Assembly (NCBI GenBank): GCA_016462625.1
Contig: JAEMSV010000034.1
Coordinates: forward strand, 1-39,233
Length of the DNA: 39,233 nucleotides
From: Solirubrobacteraceae bacterium
Lineage (GTDB): Bacteria > Actinomycetota > Thermoleophilia > Solirubrobacterales > Solirubrobacteraceae
Reading direction: 5' to 3'
Below are positions 29,320 through 37,098 of this stretch, piece by piece. The position numbers and the translations under genes were made by a program. The notes under the pieces were generated by a model, which was not told where the DNA came from, searched no databases, and saw nothing but the letters and a program-made list of their open reading frames with translations. How positions within the stretch are numbered: position 1 is the first letter of the stretch; each line of letters starts with the position of its first letter.

Positions 29320-30762
29320 ATGCTCACGATCCTCCTGGCGGCGCTCGACCAGACGATCGTCGCCACCGCGCTGCCCGCGATCGTCGGCGATCTGCACGGC
29401 TTCAACGAGCTCAGCTGGGTCGTCAGCGCGTACCTCATCGCGACCACGGTCTCGATCCCGCTCTACGGCAAGCTCAGCGACATCCACGGCCGGCGGAGGA
29501 TGATGCTGATCGCCATCACGCTGTTCCTGCTGGGCTCGCTGCTGTGCGGCGCGGCGCAGTCGATGGGGCAGCTGATCGGGTTCCGGATCCTGCAGGGGAT
29601 CGGCGCCGGCGGGCTCATCCCGCTCGCCCAGGCCTCGATCGCCGACCTCGTCCCACCCCGCGAGCGCGGGCGCTACCAGGGGTTCATCGGCGCGGTGTGG
29701 GCGGTCGCCGCCATCGCGGGCCCGCTGCTCGGAGGGACGCTGACCGACGCCGCGTCGTGGCGGTGGATCTTCCTCATCAACCTGCCGGTCGGGCTCATCG
29801 CGATGGTCGTGATCGCCAAGACCCTCCCCGCGCCCGCCGAGCGCCGCGAGCATCAGCTCGACCTCCTCGGCGCCGCCGTCCTGGTCGCGGCGACCACGTG
29901 CCTGCTGCTCGCGTCGGTCTGGGGCGGCACCGAGTACGGGTGGGGCTCGGTCCAGATCCTCGGCCTCGCCGCCGCGGGCTTTGCGATGACCGCCGCGTTC
30001 ATCGCCATCGAGATGCGCGCGCCCGAGCCCCTGCTCCCCCTCCGCCTGTTCCGCAATCGCATCTTCAGCGTCTCGACCGCCGCGTCGTTCCTGCTCGGCG
30101 CGCTGTTGTTCGGGGTGGCGATCTACGTGCCGCTCTTCGTCACGGGCGTGCAGGGCGGCAGCGCGACGAGCGCGGGCGTCGTCCTCATTCCCCTGGCGTT
30201 CACCTGGGTCATCGTCAGCACGATCAGCGGGCAGCTCATCTCGCGGTTCGGCCGGTACCGCCCGTTCCCGATCATCGGGGCGACGATCGTGATCGCGGGC
30301 ACGACCCTGCTCGCCAGCCTCGGCGCCGACGATGGCCAGAGGCAGGTCGCCCTCGCGCTGAGCGTGATCGGCGCGGGTATGGGAATGATGTGGCAGCCCT
30401 ACATCGTCGCCACGCAGAACACCGTCGCGATGCGCGAGGTCGGGGTGGCGACCGCCGGGCTGATCTTCTTCCGGTCCATGGGCGGCAGCCTCGCCGTCGC
30501 GGCGCTCGGCACGATCCTCGCCAATCGACTCGCGACCGAGCTGCCCAAGGAGCTCGGCGAGGCCGGACGCACCCTCGACCCGAACCGTCTGCTCGACGGG
30601 ACGAACGCCCTCGGCGTCGAGCTGCTCGACGGGGCACAGCAGGCGCTCGCGCACTCGCTGCACACGGTCTTCCTCGTGCTGGTCCCGCTGGCCGTCGGCA
30701 CCCTCGCCCTCGCCCTCGCGCTGCAGGAGAAGACGCTCGCCACCACGCAGGACCGCGACTGA
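29320..30762 (+). CDS. DHA2-family (14-TM) MFS drug exporter
   Basis: 480 residues from the first ATG. Family motifs: LDQTIVATALPAIVGDL in TM1, the motif-A loop GKLSDIHGRRRM, GIGAGGLIPLAQASIAD, and ERGRYQGFIGAVWAVAAIAGP (motif C, antiporter type). I count about 14 hydrophobic segments, as in EmrB/QacA-type H+-driven multidrug exporters. The ATG at 29320 falls inside what should be TM1, and the frame is open upstream to the TAG at 29239; codons there encode ...ALTQRQIYVAFGAI, exactly how relatives usually begin. No ATG, GTG or TTG lies in that extension (only CTG 29281 and ATC 29251), so the true start is probably non-standard. The coordinates given use the first standard codon. Substrate unknown. 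Confidence 0.88.
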   Translation: MLTILLAALDQTIVATALPAIVGDLHGFNELSWVVSAYLIATTVSIPLYGKLSDIHGRRRMMLIAITLFLLGSLLCGAAQSMGQLIGFRILQGIGAGGLIPLAQASIADLVPPRERGRYQGFIGAVWAVAAIAGPLLGGTLTDAASWRWIFLINLPVGLIAMVVIAKTLPAPAERREHQLDLLGAAVLVAATTCLLLASVWGGTEYGWGSVQILGLAAAGFAMTAAFIAIEMRAPEPLLPLRLFRNRIFSVSTAASFLLGALLFGVAIYVPLFVTGVQGGSATSAGVVLIPLAFTWVIVSTISGQLISRFGRYRPFPIIGATIVIAGTTLLASLGADDGQRQVALALSVIGAGMGMMWQPYIVATQNTVAMREVGVATAGLIFFRSMGGSLAVAALGTILANRLATELPKELGEAGRTLDPNRLLDGTNALGVELLDGAQQALAHSLHTVFLVLVPLAVGTLALALALQEKTLATTQDRD

Positions 30763-30794
30763 ATCCGTCCCCGCGCGTAAGTTGGCGCGAAAAG

Positions 30795-30800
30795 TACGGT
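30795..30800 (+). promoter_or_regulatory. Candidate -10 box (TACGGT) of the protease gene
   Basis: TACGGT fits TANNNT and is followed by 10 bases to the ATG at 30811. The surrounding wording GGTTGGgCCC resembles that before the ATG at 19405. No ribosome site is present, so a leaderless transcript is likely. A -35 was not identified. Confidence 0.35.
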
Positions 30801-30810
30801 TGGGCCCTCG

Positions 30811-33483
30811 ATGCCACGCAATCTGCTGGTTCTGCCCATCGTGCTCGCCGTCGCCCTCGGGGCCACCGCGGCACCCGCGAACGCCGCTTCATCGCCGTTC
30901 GCCCCCGTCTCTCGCTCGATCACCCAGAGCAAGAAGGCCCTCGGTCCCAAGGCGACCAAGGACCTGAGCCGCCGCGTGTCGGCCGCTCGCACCGCCCAGT
31001 CCAAGCGGCGGTACTGCACCGCCATCAAGGAGCTCGGCGGCGTCGTCACCGCGACCAAGCGCCTGAAGGGCTCGTCCCGCAAGGCCGCCGGCGCGACCGT
31101 CGCGTCCCAGGCGCGCACCGTGCAGCGCAAGCTCTTCCTGCAGAACACCCGCCGCGGCAGCAGCTGCGGCCTGGCCAAGCCGAAGGTCAAGGTCAGCGCC
31201 AAGGTCGACCCGACCAAGGTCGCCGTGCCGAACGCCGCCGACGGCAAGCCGCGCACGCTGTCCGCCTTCGAGGGCGGCGGCGCGCACACCGACTTCGTCG
31301 CCAACGAGCTGGTCGTCACCAGCAACGACAAGAACAAGGTGACCGCCTTCGCCAAGCGCTGGAGCGGCAAGGTCCTCGAGCACCGCGACCGCAGCGGCAA
31401 GAAGTCGACCGACACCTTCCTCATCCGCATTGATCCATCGGCCGCCGACCCGGATGACCTCCCGGATGACCTGAAGAAGCTCGACCCGCTCAGCCGCGGC
31501 ACCACGCAGTTCTCCGACACGAAGGGCCTGAAGCTCTTCGCCGTCTCGGCCGACGCCGTCGCGCACGGCCTCACCGCCGTGCCGAACGCGCTGTTCAGCG
31601 GCGACGCCGTCGAGAACCGCAGCACCACGGAGGCGACGTCCTCCGCCGGTGGCTGGAGCAGCGACGGCTACGCCCCCTGGTACAACGTCGCGAGCGGCAC
31701 CATCGGCACCGGCGAGGCGTGGCGCACGCTGAAGATCTCCGGCAAGGACAAGAACCGCGTGAAGGTCGCGATCGTCGACGGGGGCTTCTTCACCAGCAGC
31801 GCCGCCGGCGACCTCGGCACCAGCCCGGCCGGTGACTGGGGCACGTCGAACAACCTGACCTGCGGCCCGACGAACCCGTGCCCGTTCCACGGCACGAACG
31901 TCGCGTCGGCGGCCGGCGGCATCATCGACAACGGTGCCGGCGTCGCGGGCTCCGGCGGTCAGGTCGCCGACCTGCGCGCCGTGTCGCTCGACGGCAGCTT
32001 CTCGTGGGACATCATCGACGGCATCTACGAGGCCTTCGAGTCCGGCGCGAAGGTCATCAACATGAGCAACGGGATGCCGATCCCGGCCGTGGGCTGGTTC
32101 GTCGGCGTCGCCATCGAGGACGCCACGCAGACCGCGCGGGAGAACGGGGCGCTCGTCGTCGCGTCCGCCGGCAACAACGGCATCGACGTCGACGCCGAGG
32201 ACTGCTTCATCGCCTGCTGGGAGGAGAACTGGATCGCGCCGTGCGAGAACGACGCGGTCGTCTGCGTCGGCGGCATCGACAGCGGCGGCACCCGCAACCC
32301 GCAGTCGAACTTCGGCTTCGAGTGGACCGAGAACGCGAAGACGTCGGACGTCGACATCTTCGCGCCGTGGACCACCTGGGTGGGAGGCGATCCCGCGAAC
32401 TCGGACGTCCATCAGGTCAGCGGCACGAGCTTCTCGGCGCCGTTCGTCTCCGGCGTCGCGGCGATGATGCTCGCGGTCGATCCGTCGCTCTCACCCGCCA
32501 AGCTCGAGGAGGGGCTGCGCAAGACGGCGACGTCCAGCACGGACCCGAACGTGTCGCGAATCGTCGACGCGGAAGACGCGGTCCGCTGGGCCTTCCAGGG
32601 CAAGCACATCCCACCGCTCGCGCAGATCGACACGGTGCCCGGGCTGTCCCCGTACGGCTCGCTGAACCTGCAGACGATGTCGGCCAGCGCGCTGACGGTC
32701 CTTCCCGATCCGGGCTGCTGCTCGTACTCCTGGAGCAGTGACGTCGACGGGCCGATCGGCACGGGCCCGACGATCAGCTACGGGTTCCCGTCATCCGGCG
32801 ACCGCAAGGTCACGGTGACCGTGAAGGACAGCCAGGGCGGCGTCTCGACGGCCACGCGGACGGTCTCGACCTACAACCTCGGGCCGGACCTCACGGTCGT
32901 CAAGCCGGCGGCGGGCGCCCAGCTCTACCGCGGGCAGACCTACAAGTTCGAGGCGAAGGCGACGGACCCGAACGAGTTCGCGGGCGTGAAGTGCGAGGGC
33001 ATCGGGTGGACGGTCAAGAAGACCGGCTCCCCCGACGAGAAGCAGACGGGCTGCCAGCCCGCGTTCTCCTTCTCGAGCAACGGGGCGCGCACCCTCGACG
33101 TCCTCGCGACCGACGAGGTCGGGATGTCGGCGGGCCACTCGCGGAACTTCACGGTGGTCGACCCGCCGCTGAACGCACCGCCGCTCGTCGCGATCGTGAC
33201 GCCCGACGACAACGCGTTCCTCGATCCGGGGACCACGTACACGCTGAAGGCGACCGCGGTCGATCCCGACAACGTGGGCGTGACGAGCACCTCGTGGTCG
33301 GTGAAGGTCGGCTCGAGCGCGCCGGTCGTCCTCGGCACCGGCCTCCAGCGGTCCTGGAAGCCGTCGAACAACGTCCCGTCGGTCTGCGGCACGCAGAGCA
33401 TCAAGCTGATCTTCAGCGCGACGGACGCCAACGGCACCTCGACCGACGAGATCAGCGCCAGCGTGAACTTCGGTCCCTGCTAG
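30811..33483 (+). CDS. Secreted subtilisin-like (S8) serine protease with PKD-like C-terminus
   Basis: 890 residues with a signal peptide (cut near PANA-ASS). A Lys/Ala-rich prodomain region (to about 280) precedes the catalytic domain. Catalytic residues: Asp about 323 (VAIVDGGF), His about 360 (FHGTNVASAAGG), oxyanion Asn about 455 (SAGNNG) and Ser about 540 (SGTSFSAPFVSGVAAMM). Several Cys pairs lie near the active site (CGPTNPCPFHG, CFIACW, CENDAVVC) and probably form disulphides. After about residue 600 come two or three Ig/PKD-like beta domains (DVDGPIGTGPTISYGFPSSG ... VTVTVKDSQGG, and VDPDNVGVTSTSWSVKV). The protein is expected to be extracellular and active. The ATG at 30811 has no ribosome site but follows a TACGGT box. 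The stop overlaps the convergent oxidoreductase gene by four bases. Confidence 0.92.
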   Translation: MPRNLLVLPIVLAVALGATAAPANAASSPFAPVSRSITQSKKALGPKATKDLSRRVSAARTAQSKRRYCTAIKELGGVVTATKRLKGSSRKAAGATVASQARTVQRKLFLQNTRRGSSCGLAKPKVKVSAKVDPTKVAVPNAADGKPRTLSAFEGGGAHTDFVANELVVTSNDKNKVTAFAKRWSGKVLEHRDRSGKKSTDTFLIRIDPSAADPDDLPDDLKKLDPLSRGTTQFSDTKGLKLFAVSADAVAHGLTAVPNALFSGDAVENRSTTEATSSAGGWSSDGYAPWYNVASGTIGTGEAWRTLKISGKDKNRVKVAIVDGGFFTSSAAGDLGTSPAGDWGTSNNLTCGPTNPCPFHGTNVASAAGGIIDNGAGVAGSGGQVADLRAVSLDGSFSWDIIDGIYEAFESGAKVINMSNGMPIPAVGWFVGVAIEDATQTARENGALVVASAGNNGIDVDAEDCFIACWEENWIAPCENDAVVCVGGIDSGGTRNPQSNFGFEWTENAKTSDVDIFAPWTTWVGGDPANSDVHQVSGTSFSAPFVSGVAAMMLAVDPSLSPAKLEEGLRKTATSSTDPNVSRIVDAEDAVRWAFQGKHIPPLAQIDTVPGLSPYGSLNLQTMSASALTVLPDPGCCSYSWSSDVDGPIGTGPTISYGFPSSGDRKVTVTVKDSQGGVSTATRTVSTYNLGPDLTVVKPAAGAQLYRGQTYKFEAKATDPNEFAGVKCEGIGWTVKKTGSPDEKQTGCQPAFSFSSNGARTLDVLATDEVGMSAGHSRNFTVVDPPLNAPPLVAIVTPDDNAFLDPGTTYTLKATAVDPDNVGVTSTSWSVKVGSSAPVVLGTGLQRSWKPSNNVPSVCGTQSIKLIFSATDANGTSTDEISASVNFGPC

Positions 33484-34526
33484 CCGAGGACGAGGTCGGC
33501 GACGCGGCGAACGGTCGCCGCGTCGCCTCCGACCAGGAGCGTGGTGACGACGCTGTCGCGCCACGCCTCCAGGTCGTGCTTGATCTTGTCGGCCGGGCCG
33601 ATGAGCGCGAGCTGCTCGATGAGCTTGGTCGGAACCGCCGCGGCGGCCTCGTCCTTCTTGCCCTCAAGGTACAGCTCCTGGACGGTCTCCATCTCGGCCT
33701 CGTAGCCCATCCGGACCGGCACGTCGTGGTGAAAGTTCGCGCCCTTCGCGCCCATGCCGCCGAAGTACAGGGCGTACATGGGGCGGATGAAGTTCGCGGC
33801 CTCCTCGACGTCGTCGTGGATGATCACCGGCACCGTCGCGGTGACCTCGAAGTCGTCCCAGGAGCGGCGGGCTCCGGGGCGCGCGAAGCCCTCGTCGAGC
33901 CGCGGCTTGTACAGGTCCTCGTGCTGGGGTGAGTAGAAGAGCGCCATCCAGCCGTCGGCGATCTCGGCGGTCAGCGCGATGTTCTTCGGGCCCTCCGCCG
34001 CGAGGAAGATCGGGATGTCCTCGCGGACGGGATGCAGGGTCGGGCGCAGCGCCTTGCCGAGCCCGGTGACTCCCTCGCCTTCGCTGAGCGGGAACTGGAA
34101 GAACTCGCCGGAGAACTCGATCTTCTCCCGCTTGAACGCCTTGCGGCAGATCTCGACGTACTCCCGCGTGCGCGCGAGCGGCTTCTTGAACGGCTCGCCG
34201 TACCAGCCCTCCACGACCTGCGGACCGGACACACCGAGGCCGAGGATGAACCGGCCGCCGCTGAGGTGATCCATCGTCAGGGCGGCCATCGCGGCGGCGG
34301 TCGGCCGGCGGGCGCTCATCTGCATGATGGCCGTGCCGAGCCGCACGTTCTTCGTCTGCGACCCCCACCAGGCCAGCGGGGTGAGGACGTCGGAGCCGTA
34401 GGCCTCCGCGGTCCAGATGGAGTCGAAGCCGAGCTCGTCGGCGACGGCGATCGCCTCCGCTGCGCCGTAGGGCGGGCCGCTCGACCAGTAACCGGTGTTC
34501 AGTCCGAGCTTGAGATCGCGAGCCAT
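33480..34526 (-). CDS. LLM-class (F420-dependent type) oxidoreductase
   Basis: 348 residues, ATG start at 34524-34526. The bacterial-luciferase-like TIM-barrel wording is clear: KLGLNTGYW at the start, ADELGFDSIWTAEAYGSDVLTPLAWWG, VRLGTAIMQMSARRPTAAAM, LSGGRFILGLGVSGPQVVEGWYG, PIFLAAEGPKNIALTAEIADGWM, and near the end LIGPADKIKHDLEAW. Actinobacterial members of this size mostly use coenzyme F420, some FMN; cofactor and substrate cannot be decided here. The gene stands alone, convergent with the protease gene and divergent from the Pro/Thr-rich gene with 40 bases between starts. Confidence 0.92.
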   Translation of the reverse strand: MARDLKLGLNTGYWSSGPPYGAAEAIAVADELGFDSIWTAEAYGSDVLTPLAWWGSQTKNVRLGTAIMQMSARRPTAAAMAALTMDHLSGGRFILGLGVSGPQVVEGWYGEPFKKPLARTREYVEICRKAFKREKIEFSGEFFQFPLSEGEGVTGLGKALRPTLHPVREDIPIFLAAEGPKNIALTAEIADGWMALFYSPQHEDLYKPRLDEGFARPGARRSWDDFEVTATVPVIIHDDVEEAANFIRPMYALYFGGMGAKGANFHHDVPVRMGYEAEMETVQELYLEGKKDEAAAAVPTKLIEQLALIGPADKIKHDLEAWRDSVVTTLLVGGDAATVRRVADLVLG

Positions 34527-34566
34527 GCCTCGACCCTAACGCGAAGGCGTGAGAGGATCCCCCGCG

Positions 34567-35247
34567 ATGAATGGACGAACTGCCCGTTCCCTTCTGATCG
34601 CGCTCGCTGCGCTGGCTGCGGGCTTCGGCACCGCGGTGGTGGTGTCGATGGCGAACGGCGCGACCCTGTCAGGCGACGTCGAGCCGACCAAGGCCACGAC
34701 GGGAGCGCCGCCGACGACGATCGCGACAGCGACGACCATCACAACGCCCACCGCGACGGCAACCACCGTCACCACGGTGCCGACGGCGACCACCGTGGTC
34801 GAGACCGTCATCACCAGCCCGCCGACGACCACCGAGACGACCCCGACGCCGCCTCCGACCACCACGGAGTCCACGCCGCCGCCCACCACGCCCCAGGCCG
34901 CGCCGCCGGCGGTCACCGCAGCGGCCCCGGTCGTCCTCCCTGTACTCACGACCGTCGTCGGGCTCCCGACCACGAAGAAGTGCGCCAGCCGCCGGAACTT
35001 CGCGATCCGGCTGCGCGTCCCCCGCGACGCGACGGTCACCTCGGCCACGGTCAAGGTCAACGGGAAGACCGTCACGGTCCGCCGCGGCGCCCGGCTGCGC
35101 TCGACGGTGAACCTCGAGTCGCTGCCCAAGGGCCGCTTCACCGTCGAGATCACGTTGAAGCTCGCCGACGGGCGCACGGTCAAGGGCACCCGGAAGTACC
35201 GCACCTGCGCGCCGAAGAAGAAGAGCAGCAAGGCGCCGAAGGTCTGA
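34567..35247 (+). CDS. Exported Pro/Thr-rich protein with C-terminal disulphide beta domain
   Basis: 226 residues from the ATG at 34567, preceded by GAGAGGAT; an in-frame GTG at 34549 is less likely. An N-terminal hydrophobic segment (LLIALAALAAGFGTAVVVSM) acts as signal or anchor. Residues about 40-135 are almost only Thr, Pro, Ala and Val, an extended and possibly glycosylated stalk. The C-terminal 85 residues form a small beta domain between two cysteines (CASRRNFAIRLRV ... SATVKVNGKTVTVRRG ... LPKGRFTVEITL ... RKYRTC), a module I associate with secreted Solirubrobacterales proteins. It has a Lys-rich tail. No enzymatic motif; probably a cell-surface protein. Confidence 0.8.
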   Translation: MNGRTARSLLIALAALAAGFGTAVVVSMANGATLSGDVEPTKATTGAPPTTIATATTITTPTATATTVTTVPTATTVVETVITSPPTTTETTPTPPPTTTESTPPPTTPQAAPPAVTAAAPVVLPVLTTVVGLPTTKKCASRRNFAIRLRVPRDATVTSATVKVNGKTVTVRRGARLRSTVNLESLPKGRFTVEITLKLADGRTVKGTRKYRTCAPKKKSSKAPKV

Positions 35248-35261
35248 CGGCCGCGGTTCGC

Positions 35262-35296
35262 CGGGTTCGCTGAGCGGGTACCCGCCCGGCAACCCG
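35262..35296. repeat. Nested inverted repeats before the gamma-glutamyltransferase gene
   Basis: GCGGGTACCCGC (35274-35285) is a perfect 12-base palindrome, flanked by CGGGTT (35262-35267) and AACCCG (35291-35296), which are also inverted to each other. They sit between the stop of the Pro/Thr-rich gene and the next ATG (35316), so this could be an operator or an RNA hairpin (terminator or attenuator). There is no T-run. Confidence 0.4.
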
Positions 35297-35315
35297 AGCC
35301 GACGGAGGCTGAAGG

Positions 35316-37097
35316 ATGCTGCGCAGACTGCTGGGCCTCGGCGCCCTGATCACCACGCTGGCAGCGGCACCCGCCGCGACCGCGCACGGACCGCGAGCGC
35401 TTCCGCAGGAGCCCGTCGCAACGGGCTCGGGCGGCGCCGCCGCGACGATGAGCCCGGACGCCACCGCAGCGGCCATCGACATCCTCAGGCGCGGCGGCAA
35501 CGCCGTCGACGCTGCCGTGGCGGCCGCCGCGACCCTGGGGGTCAGCGAGCCGTTCGTCGCCGGTCCCGGCGGCGGCGGGTACTTCCTGCTCTACCGCGCC
35601 AGGGAGCGCGACGTGGTCACGATCGACGGCCGCGAGACCGCGCCCGCCGGCGCGACGCCCGAGCTCTTCCTCGGCCCCGACGGGCAGCCCATGGACTTCG
35701 AGACGGCGGTCGAGAGCGGGAAGAGCGTCGGCGTCCCCGGCATGGTCGCGACGTGGGGCACCGCGCTCGACCGCTTCGGCAGCCGGCCGCTGCGCGCCGT
35801 CCTGCAGCCCGCCGTGAAGACCGCCCGCCGCGGCTTCGTCCTCGACCAGGCGCTCGTCGACGCGATCACGAAGAACCAGGCCAAGCTCGCCCGCTTCCCC
35901 GCGAGCGCCGCGCTGTTCCTCCCCGGCGGCGCACCGCCCGCTGTCGGCTCCGTGCTGCGCAACCCCGATCTCGCGCGCACGTACAAGGAGCTGGGCCGGC
36001 GCGGCTGGCGATCGTTCTACGAGGGCGAGCTCGCCGACGAGGTCGCGCGCACGGTCCAGGCTCCGGCCACGACGCCCGGGACCCCACCGGTCGCGGGCGG
36101 GAGCATGACCGCCGACGACCTGCGCGCCTACACCGCGCTCCTGCAGGACCCGGTCAGCTGGGAGTACCAGGGCCATCGCATCTACGGGATGGCGCCGTCC
36201 TCGAGCGGCGGCACCACCGTCGGTGAGGCAATGAACATCCTGAGCCTGCTGCCGCGTTCGGGTGACGAGACCGACGCGCTGCACCGGTACCTCGAAGCGT
36301 CGCGCTTCGCCTTCGCCGACCGTGGCGAGTACCTCGGCGACTCGGCGTTCGTGTCCGTGCCGGTCGCGGGGCTGCGCTCCGCCGGCTTCGCGGCGCAGCG
36401 CGCCGCGCTGATCGGCGACCGCGCGGCGACCTCTCCGGTCGCACCGGGCAACCCCTGGCCGTTCAACGGCACGCCTGCGCCCGCCGACCTCGCCGCGTCG
36501 GCCCGCGAGACCGAGGCGCACACCAACCACCTCGTCGTCGCCGACCGCTGGGGCAACGTCGTCAGCTACACGAACACGATCGAGCAGATCGCGGGCAGCG
36601 GCATCACCGTGCCGGGCCGGGGCTTCCTGCTCAACAACGAGCTGACCGACTTCAACTTCCCGACGGGGACCGCGAACTCGGTCGCGCCCGGGAAGCGGCC
36701 GCGCAGCTCGATGAGCCCGACGATCGTGACCAAGGACGGGCGCGTAGTGCAGGCGCTCGGCTCGCCCGGTGGCGCGACGATCATCACCACGGTCCTGCAG
36801 ACGCTGCTCAACCAGTTCGACGGCGGGATGACGCTGCCGCAGGCCATCGAGGCCCCGCGTGCAAGCCAGCGCAACGCGGCGACCACGGGCGCCGAGCCGG
36901 CGTTCATCGCGCAGTACGGCGACGCGCTCGCCGCGCGCGGCCACGCGTTCGCGCCGCAGGACTACATCGGGATCGTCGCCGGCCTCTCCCTCCTCCCGGG
37001 TGGGCGGATGCAGGCGGCGACGGAGTCGTGGCGCGGGGGTGGCGGCAGCGCGATGGTGGTGCGGCCAGAGCGGCGGTGGCCGCACCGCGGTCCGTGA
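35316..37097 (+). CDS. ggt: Gamma-glutamyltransferase (gamma-glutamyltranspeptidase)
   Basis: 593 residues with a signal peptide (hydrophobic LLGLGALITTLAAAPA, cut near TAHG) and a GGAGGCTGAAGG ribosome site. Family features in order: AAIDILRRGGNAVDAAVAAA, the GGGGYFLLY loop, DGRETAPAGA, SVGVPGMVATW, YGMAPSSSGGTT, and the autocleavage region THTN-type: Thr about 403 in HTNHLVVADRWGNVVSYTNTI would be both cleavage residue and nucleophile, giving two subunits. The GSPGG oxyanion motif is present (LGSPGGATI). Most relatives have T-T-H where this has T-N-H. It cleaves glutathione and other gamma-glutamyl compounds outside the cell. It ends one base from the convergent kinase stop. Confidence 0.94.
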   Translation: MLRRLLGLGALITTLAAAPAATAHGPRALPQEPVATGSGGAAATMSPDATAAAIDILRRGGNAVDAAVAAAATLGVSEPFVAGPGGGGYFLLYRARERDVVTIDGRETAPAGATPELFLGPDGQPMDFETAVESGKSVGVPGMVATWGTALDRFGSRPLRAVLQPAVKTARRGFVLDQALVDAITKNQAKLARFPASAALFLPGGAPPAVGSVLRNPDLARTYKELGRRGWRSFYEGELADEVARTVQAPATTPGTPPVAGGSMTADDLRAYTALLQDPVSWEYQGHRIYGMAPSSSGGTTVGEAMNILSLLPRSGDETDALHRYLEASRFAFADRGEYLGDSAFVSVPVAGLRSAGFAAQRAALIGDRAATSPVAPGNPWPFNGTPAPADLAASARETEAHTNHLVVADRWGNVVSYTNTIEQIAGSGITVPGRGFLLNNELTDFNFPTGTANSVAPGKRPRSSMSPTIVTKDGRVVQALGSPGGATIITTVLQTLLNQFDGGMTLPQAIEAPRASQRNAATTGAEPAFIAQYGDALAARGHAFAPQDYIGIVAGLSLLPGGRMQAATESWRGGGGSAMVVRPERRWPHRGP

Positions 37098-37098
37098 G

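Noticed and set aside
34690..34960. Tandem DNA repeat in the Pro/Thr-rich gene
   Set aside because: Low complexity arises from Thr/Pro/Ala/Val codons; no fixed unit length could be found.
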